Assembly: GCA_947561715.1 (NCBI GenBank)
Contig: OX387203.1
Location: 6,510,001 to 6,574,000 of the forward strand
Direction of reading: 5' to 3'
Length of the DNA stretch: 64,000 bases
Source of the DNA: Ascidia mentula
Lineage: Eukaryota > Chordata > Ascidiacea > Phlebobranchia > Ascidiidae
In this document: in pieces, positions 38,101 to 48,402 of the stretch
Numbering within the stretch: position 1 is the stretch's first letter
How the letters are laid out: every line of letters starts with the position of its first letter
The notes under the pieces: generated by a model
The model's database searches: none
What the model saw: only the letters and a program-made list of their open reading frames with translations
Told to the model about the DNA's origin: nothing
Position numbers and translations under genes: made by a program

Positions 38101-40842
38101 CAGTTGCTCCAACCACAACTACATTTGCTCCAACTACCACTAAAGTTGCTCCAACCTCAGATGCAGCAGCGCCACCCACCTCAACAACTACAGTTGCTCC
38201 AACGACCACTACAGTTGCCCCAACCACTACTACTGTTGCTCCAACCACCACTGCAGCAGCGGCACCCTCCACAACGACAACACAAGCTCCAATCACTATT
38301 ACGAAGACAACGGAAAACCCAAGTACAACAACAACGACGTTTTCGGAAGGTCCATCGACTACAACCTCTATACAAACCCCGCCCATTGCAACAACAGTTG
38401 AAAAAACAACTACAACAGGTACCACCACAATAACGTCTCCAAGCACAACGACAGCAACAATAACTACAAAAACAACTACAACACCTACCACAACAAAATC
38501 TCTTACGACACCTGCAACCACAACCGCATTACCAATCGCCACGACGCAAACAGTTACCACAGCTGCTAGAACTACATCACCAACCACAGAATTAACAAAA
38601 CCAGATAACATCTCCATAGAAGTGCCAATCACCACCACAAACACAACAAGTACAATTACAAATAATGCGATAATCACAACAACAACAACCTTCGCAAAGA
38701 TGGCAACAACAGCTGCAACCAGTGCTGAAACACTAAGTGCTACAAATGCAGCACCAACTGCAACACTTTATACAACTAAACTTACACCAAATATGAGCTC
38801 ATCCGAAGCCACTGAGACGACAACTACAGGTACAACAGCAACACCTAGAGGCAATCCTGCAACCATTGCTACAACAACTACATCTGTGACATCCACAACT
38901 GCAAGGGCAACAACTAATGACGCTGTGACCGCGAAGCCTACAAAATTCTCTAAAGCCACAAATGAAACAGTTGTAGTTTCCTCATCCACAAGTTCAGCAT
39001 CAACAACAGAAGATTTTGCAAGCACAAAATTAACCACAGAAATTCCAATCACGATTGCAAGAGAATCTACGGTGCTTTCCACCAGAATGTCAGGCAATAT
39101 TTCAACAACTGCAACCACACAAACGACAATTGTACCAGTAGTTACAGTCATAAACGCAGACAACACCACCATCGTCACTAGTACATCTATATTTCAATCC
39201 ACAACTTATACAACGAATGCGACAAGCGCAGCAGACGCGGCTACCGCAGGCCCAGCAGACACACAAACTACTACGAAACCAAATACGACTTCTTCGACTA
39301 TAATAGCAACTGATAATGTAACAAAATCCTTTGCAACAGAAAACACGACTTCCGATGCTGCGGGAACAAACAAGACAAGCTCGTCACCAATACAAGGAAG
39401 CACATCAAGAGTAAGATGTTGGTTGATAACTTGCAGTTATGTTTATTAAAATCGCCGTAGCACTGTCGTGTATTTTAGACATTTATCCACCGGTTTTGCA
39501 TACCTATTAACTCACGACCTACCAATTGTACAATTAGGCTAATGCCATTTTCAAATCTTTATTACTCAGGGTGCAGATAGCGGGGGGAGCGAAACAACAA
39601 CGTTGATCGCCAGCAGCGTAAAGGAAGACCAAACTGCTTTGGAATTTACAACTACCATGGGTTCGGATGCCCCAGCTGCGACAACAAAAACGATGTTGGT
39701 GAACTCAAAAAAACCTACCAACGAGTTTCTAGTGCCTTCCACACCCTCTGTGGAGAAGACAACGAACGTAGAAGGGGTCGTGAATCAAGCAATGCCACAG
39801 TAAGTCTAATCATGGTGTATTGAGCTTGTTTAAGCTGGTGTGCACAAACACTAATTGGAATTGTCTCTGTGTTGCTAGTTAGCCGAGAAAACCGTCCTAA
39901 GTTACCAGCTGCATTGGTGAGACCCGATAGGTCTAAACAGTGTGCTGTGCACAATTGTCTGAAACTCACTGATCATTATCGGCTCATTGCTCGTACAAAG
40001 AAAATTGTGTTGCTAGTGCCTTAGGTTTTTGCATTGTTGCCAACGTTTGTAATTGGCCACGACAAAACTGGTCAGGTTTTTATTAGTAAGGATTAATTGT
40101 ATCCTCGTTTAAAACAATTACCTAAAAATATGCCAAGTCGTGTTGTAACTCACACATAGCTTCACAATTCGAATACCCAATTGAGACGTTTAACGCTAAA
40201 TTGCTGAGAAGCAAAAATTTTCACATGCCTTTCGGCTGACTTGAAAACAACCCGGGTTCCAATTAAAGAGACGCTGAAGTGTGTAATTCGTGGCGCACCG
40301 TCAGAAGTTCCGAAATGTGTTTTGGATCGCAGTCTGTCGCAGAGTGTACGTCATACGGACCTTATAAGCCGACGATCTTCGCGTGGACGCAAAAGGAATG
40401 TTAAACGCTAAGCACAAATTAAAGGAAATTTTACCGATAATGATGCATTGGCCTTGCCAAAATATTTCAAAGGCACGTTTGGGACATTGGAAAAATAATT
40501 GAAATCCTCTATGTCGCTGAAGAAGTCAGATGTTGTTAAAACAACCAAAGCGCTTGTACTACAAAACTGGTACTCAATAAAAAAATTTTTTGGAGATTTT
40601 GGTGTGAAATAGTGAACAGTACCACAGTCTTTTTTGAAAAAAAGCAATTGACAATGAATCCAGCTAGTTAGGTGTAAATATTGCTGAAATAATTAAAAAT
40701 ATAATGATATTACAGAAACCTTTTGGTGGGAGTAACCGTGGCTGGTGCTGTTCTGGTCCTATCTTTCATCGCATTCATCGTCTACCGTGTTCACCGGAAT
40801 AAACAGAAGACAGGGTTGTACGTGGTGAATTGTGATCCCTGA
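35188..40842 (+). CDS. Transmembrane mucin with eight novel six-cysteine modules
   Basis: Four exons (35188-35257, 36883-39410, 39570-39799, 40716-40842) give about 984 residues; junction phases are 1, 0 and 2. Exon 1 is a signal peptide (MRFVAICFGLFGIGALVDAQ, preceded by MEV). Exon 2 starts with six modules of exact spacing C-x4-C-x6-CC-x7-C-x6-C, then a roughly 47-residue Thr/Ser linker, two more modules (from about 37618) and a very long Thr-rich stalk that begins with VAPTTTT repeats. Exon 3 continues the Thr/Ser stalk. Exon 4 encodes a transmembrane helix (LLVGVTVAGAVLVLSFIAFI) and a short basic tail ending LYVVNCDP, TGA 40840-40842. This is a type I membrane mucin. It is the tandem paralogue of the 28155 gene, with the same module count but a different stalk. 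I chose ATG 35188 because it starts a clean signal peptide; 35197 would also work. No named domain is recognised. Confidence 0.88.
37872..38254 (+). repeat. Coding minisatellite, 21-bp unit (VAPTTTT)
   Basis: About 17 tandem copies of GTTGCTCCAACGACCACTACA encode VAPTTTT with few substitutions (FAP, VAPK, a TSDAAAPP interruption near 38155-38190). Variant units recur in blocks: the FAP unit returns six units later, which points to multi-unit duplication. The repeat is the start of the mucin stalk of the 35188 gene. Copy number probably varies between alleles without breaking the frame. Confidence 0.9.
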
Positions 40843-40956
40843 AAAACAACACGATGTGAGCAAGAGAATCGTCGATACAACCTCAAATGAACTTGTCTGG
40901 ATGCTCAATTATAACTGGGAAGTGTCCAACGGAAGACTAAAGAGGTCGTGGTCAAT

Positions 40957-40962
40957 AATAAA
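40957..40962 (+). terminator. Poly(A) signal of the transmembrane mucin gene
   Basis: AATAAA about 115 bases after the TGA at 40840-40842, on the coding strand, supports 40716-40842 as the last exon. Confidence 0.65.
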
Positions 40963-41486
40963 CTCACTGTAATTATCTGTACAGAGAACATTTTGATAAG
41001 TCCGAACGTAATCTTGTTGGGACAAAGTTCGTGTGACGTCATATGGAGCTCAGTGCTATACAACACGAAAGGTGCGGAAAGAAGTTTTTTTTTTAGTTCT
41101 GAGCTGATTTTAACAGCTGTATGTATTTTAAGATTCAAAGTTATGTGTTGTATCGTGACAAGAAACTGAAAACATGGCAATAAATATGTACATTTGATGC
41201 AGTACATTAAACCTTTCACAAAACTTAAAATTCAAGAACATGAATTGCTTTGCGTTTGAAGTTTCATGATATTCACTACATGTCGCAGGCCTAGTTGTGC
41301 GACGACGCACATTTCTCCAACACGTTGTTTTCGGGTGTTTATGTAAAGTATTGGGCCGTCTTTTCTGCTTGTACTGCATTAGCAATGCAAAACTTTCTGA
41401 CGTGCACGACTTTGGCAGGCGACGCGTATGACAAATTGGCATCGATGAATTTTTGTTCTGAGAAAACTTTCCATTAAATTTACTGT

Positions 41487-41503
41487 CTGACACCTGGTGT
41501 CAG
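41487..41503. other. 17-bp palindrome between convergent genes
   Basis: CTGACACC and GGTGTCAG, exact reverse complements, flank a single T. Each half differs at one base from a T-box half site (TCACACCT), so a T-box-like palindrome is one reading. It lies between the 3' ends of two convergent genes, an unusual place for a regulatory site. Confidence 0.4.
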
Positions 41504-41932
41504 GAAATTTTGAAACAGTTTGAACTGAAATGTTAGAGGAACTAAAGTGACTGTTTCTTTTTTAGATTTGCTTGTTGTCTGTTTTGTGTCTTGACTTTTG
41601 ATACTCATAACTGCACGTTTTGGTAAACTGTATATGATTACTGTGATTTTTCTGTGTCGCTGATGTAATAAACTCCAAACAGCAGTCAAAACTACATGAG
41701 ATAACCAGAGAAAAAGTGTATTTCCCCTACTCAAAGCAGTGGATTTTTAAATTTTTGGTCAAATGTCATAAAATAAAATCAGCGAATGCGTGGAAACGAT
41801 GTTGTTGCTTCAACCCGTGCACGAGTTGTGTGGTTGTGCTGTAAGTATTTTTAGAATACGAGAAGCATTCCTTAGACTCATTTGCGTCCATGGATGCCAA
41901 AGAATGGGAGGTCACTGAAGGGTAACGGGATT

Positions 41933-41938
41933 TTTATT
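41933..41938 (-). terminator. Poly(A) signal of the O-fucosyltransferase gene
   Basis: TTTATT on the given strand is AATAAA on the minus strand, about 285 bases past the stop codon at 42221-42223. It is the closest canonical signal I noticed. Confidence 0.45.
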
Positions 41939-42220
41939 TTTTGATCAAACATCACAACAGTAACTTCAAAATTAGTGTTTCCCAAACTTTTTGTAAATTG
42001 CCCACAAATTTATATTTTTTGAGGGTTTGTGAACCTAACCTAAACATAAGAAAAATCCTATTGAACTTTGGGTAAATAGCACCAATTGGCGCATTTCAAA
42101 CACAACAACTCTGGCGTCGATTCTTAAAACAAATTAAACCGGCAAAATAAGCCCGCTTTGGGGGACACCAATGTGAAGTGCAGCAGAAGGTATGTAGTTT
42201 TATATGGAAAAATATCAAAT

Positions 42221-45200
42221 TCAACCAAATGCGAGACTTTGTATTCGCCGATCAAAACGATGATACTTTTTGAAGTACAGTTTTCTCGACAGAGCGATAT
42301 TGTCCGACCATGAAGAATATGAAGACCGCAAAAAGACCTGCAAAAAAGTGACTAAATTTAGCAATAGTGAGAACAATATATTTTTTGGGGGAAGTAGAAA
42401 AAAAATTACCAGGATTCGACAAAAACATGGAAGGAAGTATTATGCAGACATTACATCATTTTTAACCATGAGGTTTCGCAATCGTCTACTTTTCAATTCC
42501 TAATAGAAACTGCTTACATAGGCCTCGAATTTCCCATTAAAACTAATGTAAAAAAAAACATGCTGACCTATCAGGATAGTCAAAAACATAAAGAATGACG
42601 TAAGTGCCGCATGACCCTTCTTACACTATTATGACGTTATATCTACACGTGCAATGGCGTAATTTGCTTACTTGGCTGTCGATGCACAGTTGGGTTTCGA
42701 CCAGCGATAAAAAATCTTCCAAGTTTCTGTTTAAAAACTCGCAACGATCCAACATTTTTTCGGAAATTAAAAATTGGCGGAGATCCTTTGAACTGAAGAA
42801 TCGGATTCCCTGCCTACATTTTGCAAAATAATTTAGCAAACCCATCCGAAACTGTTATTAATTGTCACTACAGGCAACTGATCGTGCTATTCAATGATTC
42901 TTAATATGTATTCTCTACAGTGGTTTTAATTACTAAACATAAAACTAAGAAATGTTTAATTAATTACAGATTAACTTACATTTTTGTTAAATCCATGTTA
43001 AAAACGTACTTTGAAATTTAGATAATTTGTGAAGTTTATTGCGGATTGCTAATCCATGTATATATATATAATACTGTCTATTTTGTACTGTATAATTTCT
43101 GTATTTACAAACAAAAAGTAGGAAAGAACGACTCACGGTTTGTACATCAATAGGCCTTTCATAAGCCAGTTCAACGCCTTAGGTGGAGCGGCAACGTATA
43201 ATTTAATTATGTTGTCGTGTGGGACTGCTGAGGCATTGTGAGAGAGGTATTCGTAAACGGAGCGACTCAAACCTTGTATGTTGATTCCCGCCACAGTTGC
43301 GCACATTTTAGTCAAAGCTGGGTTGCGACGGTTGTCTGAAAGGAAAACGTCCCTTTATCAGCACTTGTTTATCATATTTCCAAAAAAGAATATCCCACAC
43401 AATAAAGCTATTCAAAAATTACTAGAGGATAGTTCGCAGAAAAACTGCCCTTCTTTATAACGTATGCGATATTGCAATTGTGGCATTCAACCAAAGTAAT
43501 ATAATGCTGCGTGTATGATGCTGCACAAATCGAAACTAAAGCAGAAATTAGGAATTCAATGCTTTACTTTGTTCACTAATTGGCAGTGAGCACAGAATGG
43601 AAATTTAAACTTGTGGATTTTTGACATCAGTTTTGAGGTCATTTGACTGCAAGTATACAAAGAGGTGGACGCCATTATATTCCTCTGTCACGTGGAAGGT
43701 TACCCAGAGTTAACTGTTTGCCTTATTTGATGGTGGCTGAATTACACCATGAGCAGGCAGGAAAGTGAACTTTCCACGTCTAGGCATTTTTGTGTTGCTG
43801 GTATGGTCAATGCACTTTGTACCTTTAAAGTAACTTCTTTATTTTTTCATTAGTGTTTTCCTTTTTTTATCATAGTTTTTCCTCAAGCTTTAATAGGGGC
43901 GGGCAAAGTGAAATAAAACGCCACACTGTAATAAGAATCATACAATGTATGCCTCGCACGCATACTGCAACATAATTGTGCAAACATGTTTTTATGGTCT
44001 CGTTTTGGGCTTTTGAGGCAATCATTGCCAGACAACGGTATGTAAAAACATGTTGCATTTGAAAATAGTCCAAATTAGATGTGAGAATAAAATGCCATTT
44101 AACTACATGTTAGACGCGCAACATACATGTGATCTTCATATTATTAAACCGCTATTACACAAGAAACATTCAAATTCTAGCAGCAATTACATACGCACTG
44201 GCGACACTATTACATTAAATTTCGTGCCATATTTTCGAGAGTGTAAGAAATGTTTAGTCACACTAAAATCACACAAAACGGAGTTTCTAAGTTTAGTGCG
44301 AAGTTGTTATTACATATACTATGACAATAAACTTCCGTCGTTTGGTCCCCAAACCGCAGAAACTGGCGAACTGCACGAACCGATCGGTTGCGTTTTATAT
44401 AATGGGCCGGAAGTAATCGCATCAGAATTTGCTGCTAACTAATAGTTCGTGTTATAGAAAGGTTTCCAAACATAACAACCAATATTATGAAAACACTCCA
44501 AATTGTGCGCTCAAATTCAAACATAGAAAAAATAGAATCTTTGAAATGTTAAACCCTTACGTTTATTTTGGGGATTCCCGCCGGCCACGCACATGAACTC
44601 ATAGAAATCGTCTTTATCGTAACGCCAGTGCATGGCTGTGTAGCGACGATCACTAAGAACACGATCGACAAAAAGCTGCGCAATTTCCTGGAAGCATAAG
44701 AAGGGTGGTTATCAATCAATGTGTCTTTCATAACATTCATCGTTTCGCTAAATAACCCCGTAGCGCCACCTGCCGGAAACATTTTTCAAGAATAACAATC
44801 ACTAGAAAATATTTGATTTTTTTTTTTTTTTTTGTCAAAGTTTTTCAAATACAATTTTGTCATTAAACCCAAAAAGTCCGGCGTTGTTTTCTACAGTGTC
44901 TTGCAACGACGCCTGTGGGCGTTAGTGCGGATTGCACAAGCAAGTCAGAACGCTATAAAATGCAACAATTTATACAATAAAAGAATAAATTTTGTCGCCT
45001 GTACCTTAACATACAAAGGCAACTGGGTGCTTTTGGAAATCAAGGCATTCAAATACAAGTCTGACACAGCGCTTGTGTTCTTCGTAACGCTTTGTGGTGG
45101 CATATCGAACAACGTTCTCACCGTCTGAAAGGAAAAGGAAGCAGCCCCCTTTTAAGTTAGGACATCAATAATAACATACATAATGAAACTTACTTGATTG

Positions 45201-46252
45201 CCAAGGCTCGAAAAGGAAACTTCTCGAAAAGGCATGGCGTACAATGCGCATTGTTTATTCGTCTGGTAATTACTTAAAATTTCCTCCTCGCTACTTCCAG
45301 TGCGATAAGCTTTGTGCTTAGGAAGAAAGGGCATTTGCAAACGGTTTTCCAATCTCAATTTGAGAATATTACCATTGTTACCCTGAAAATATATCATCTA
45401 CCTTAAATTACATTGTGAACGGCAACAACAAAAACTACAATACGCTCAATATTGACTACTGACAAATTAAATAATGACTAAATTGGTGATTGTGGAATTA
45501 GAATACAACAAGCATAACTTACTCTTGGCATAATAAATTATGTAAAACAAAATCAAACCTTATTCAAAATGTCAATGTTTAATTTCTCTTCAGCTTGACG
45601 CAACTGAGAAATTGTCCACTCATTATTTAAGGATGAAGTCAGAAAGATGACGTCAGGTTGCCGCGAGCAATGACGTCTATACTCGGAAAGTGTGATCACC
45701 GGAAGTAGATTTCCAAGAGCAGCGACATTAAACCTGCATCAAAATACATTCTCATTTACAAGGCGAACACAGCCAAATATTAAACTGTATGACTGACCTA
45801 TGGTTAGCATCGATTGTATTCATGCTTCCGTTGGCATCCGTAAAGTGTTTGTGCATTAGAGGCAGGACTAGAGTCCTATTTAACCTTATTGCTACATAAG
45901 CAGCCTGTCTCAGTCCGAACAATTGGTTGTTTGGTCCATTGTAGAGCCACGGTAATATAAATTTGGTTTCCGAGGTCTGAAACATTGGCTTCTGGTTGGA
46001 TGAGAGAACCTCGTCGCTTGGCAACCAGCTTTTGCACTTTAGCGATCTGCGGCACGTGTGACAGTCGAGGTTTCTGATTGGTTTAGAATGACCAGATATG
46101 GGTTCTGAATTATCAACAGTTTGTTGTCTTGCTTTCTCATACGCCAATTGCCGGACGGAATGAAATGCTTGACTTTTATACAAGGAGCGCTTGGTCGAAA
46201 TCACCATCAATGCCAACAGACAAAGAAAATATATTCTTGCTCGAGTAATCAT
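42221..46252 (-). CDS. GDP-fucose protein O-fucosyltransferase-like enzyme
   Basis: Eight exons on the minus strand (46252-45798, 45733-45559, 45382-45194, 45124-45005, 44687-44561, 43335-43137, 42813-42672, 42337-42221), all GT-AG and phase-consistent, give 507 residues. The N-terminus has a type II signal anchor (YFLCLLALMVI), as for an ER/Golgi enzyme. Family motifs in order are FILPWLYNGPNNQLFGLRQA with LNRTLVLP (GDP-fucose binding start), MHWRYDKDDFYEFMC (catalytic-region Arg motif), IKLYVAAPP, FFSSKDLRQF, SLVETQLCIDSQ and the C-terminal VFLRSSYSSWSDNI. This order is that of the O-FucT superfamily. The motifs do not match POFUT1 or POFUT2 closely, so it is probably an invertebrate-expanded lineage. 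An in-frame TGA right after 43137 is bypassed if the donor there is used; downstream exons with the conserved C-terminus show that it is. It is divergent from the EGF receptor gene at 48403. Confidence 0.9.
44817..44833. repeat. Homopolymer run (17 T)
   Basis: An uninterrupted T run in intron 4 of the O-fucosyltransferase gene; it is poly(A) on the sense strand. It is either a simple repeat or the tail of an old retroposed insertion, but no element body is recognisable beside it. Confidence 0.8.
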
Positions 46253-48402
46253 CGCACATATTTTCTAACACAATTCATATCCCTGTAAAAGTTCGACATA
46301 TATCAATGAGCTTATTTTACGTTGCCGCAGATCTTACCAATTACAATATAATTGCCACTCAATCATAACAAATTAGATGTTGGCGGCCAATTATTCACGA
46401 TTTATAAGAATCGCTACGTAAGGCGTCCACGCTTTCGACCGTGTTAACGAGTCTAATCGCGCTTGTTTTGTGGTTTTTCTTTAACCGCAGCTACATCACT
46501 CAACTGACAGCTTCGCAGGTGGATTTCAACTGCCGGGTAATCCAGCGCAAACTTTTAGATCGATATTTGAATTAAACAAACACTTTTCCTAATCTATCCC
46601 CTGTAGAGGGCCATTATTAGTTGGTGTCTGCCACGCATAGGGGTTGCAAGTTAAAACAAATATATCCCAGTTCTGTCTGAACCCATTATATTCCACTTGT
46701 GAATGGAAATGGAACATTTGTAGAAATTTAATCGACCTCGTATCACAAATTGGTGCAAACCAAACTAAATACAATATCACTTTTAAGTTATATTAACATT
46801 ATGTCCGACAACGAAAAATAAATATTACGTTAACATAACGCTCGGCGCACGTCATACTTAAGCTATAACTTGACAAGAGTAATGATTCAATCAGACATTG
46901 CCGCTCCAACTGCAACTACCCCTGAAGAATCCGGCCTTTTTTGTCTCGGCTTTCAGCAGTTTTTCATGACTTGCTCGATACAATGCAAGAAAAAGTGCAA
47001 TACATTCTTTTGCAAAAAAAGTACATTCGTCAGTACTTCTGCAATGGCACAGGTAGCGTATTACCCATCAAGTCACCAGGCCTTTTTTCCGAGTACTACT
47101 CTATGTAAATACCGTGAGAAATTATCCAATACCTTCCAGCGCCTCCTGTTGGACGACGAGTAATCTTTGCGGCTAATCCGCCGGTTAGACACGCTGGCCT
47201 GGAACTAACCCGCCTTTTGAAAGGGCATTTTTCGCCACAAGGTCATTTCGCCGAAAATTCGCCCCGGGGTCTCCGATCGGTGACGGTGTCATGTTTGTTT
47301 AGAGACAGGGCGACTGTTTATTGGCAAAACGCAACGTTGCTGTTTACAAAACGTCAAAATGGCGACCGACCATAATTACCCCGGATATAAGTTTTTTTTG
47401 GAAAGTTGCGACTTTTTATTGGAGAGGAAATTAAAAAATATTTCAGGAGATTGCACAAAGTAATACGAATTTTTCCGTAAAAGTCAAATAGCCGAAACAC
47501 GGCGATGAAAATGTCCATGGGCTATTCAATTATACTAGCAGGACAAAATAAACTTGTTCTGTACGAAATAATTAACGCATTTCTGTGTAGCTTATGTTCA
47601 AAGCTCACCTTTATCCAAACAAAACTGTAATCATTTTATCGCATTTATAGCTAACACCCGTCGGATTAATGAGCAAAGACCATGGTAATTAACAATCGGT
47701 TGTGGAATCGTCTTAATAAGTGCAATGCCACAAGCTATGGTGTAGCTATGGTGTAACTAGTGCTTGTACAATATATTGTTTGTATTGGTACGTTTTACAA
47801 TTCCACTGATCAATTTACAAAACAATTGGATCTTAAAACTACATTTAATGATCATTTTTATCACCAACTAATATCACAATCATCACATAATATTCTCCTT
47901 TCTATAGAAACAACCTATATTTAAATAAAATCTTTTGGAGGGTGGTTCAAGGTCATACAGTCGTAGACAATTTCCCACATACTTAAAGCATGTTTGCTTC
48001 ATCATACGCACATCAAGTGGCAATAGAGGCCCACTGAAGGCGCGAAATCGCAATCAAAATGACATAGCGCTTGAATATACCCGAAAACCCCTATGTGATG
48101 AATGACGCGCGCATGTTATTGTGGCTCACCGCATCGGTTTTTGCTAGAAGTGTTTGATCAGTTGCGACTGTAAGTGCAGTTCTTCATCGACTATACCGCC
48201 CTGTTCCCCAGTCATCAGTGTATGGGTCGTGAGTCAAAACCGATCAAAATCGTACACAGCTTTAAATAAAAGCGACAGTTTGTGTTAACTTAATTTAGTT
48301 TCTGTGTTCCGATTGGCTGTGAGAAGAAATGCAGCAAGACATACATTGAGATATAAGGGGAATTTACGAGGCAACCGCAATAGAGTTTCAAAAGAGTGAA
48401 AG
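46253..48402. other. Shared upstream region of two divergent genes
   Basis: About 2.15 kb separates the start codons of the O-fucosyltransferase (minus) and the EGF receptor (plus). A 97-codon open frame at 46870-47163 has no family features. Near 47222-47263 a TTTCGCC-containing motif recurs at short intervals, as in many invertebrate repeats. AAAATGGCGAC at 47356 resembles a YY1 site. Promoter-like boxes lie only at the receptor end. Confidence 0.55.
48311..48358 (+). promoter_or_regulatory. Candidate core promoter of the EGF receptor gene
   Basis: An inverted CCAAT box (GATTGGCT, about 48311) is followed about 40 bases later by a TATA-like ATATAAGG (48351-48358), 45 bases before the start codon at 48403. 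The order and spacing fit a simple TATA promoter with a very short 5' UTR. No transcript evidence is available. Confidence 0.4.

Noticed and set aside
37730-38677. 315-codon minus-strand frame rich in Val (VVVVGATV repeats)
   Set aside because: It is the antisense shadow of the Thr-rich mucin repeat; ACN codons read backwards give Val and Gly.
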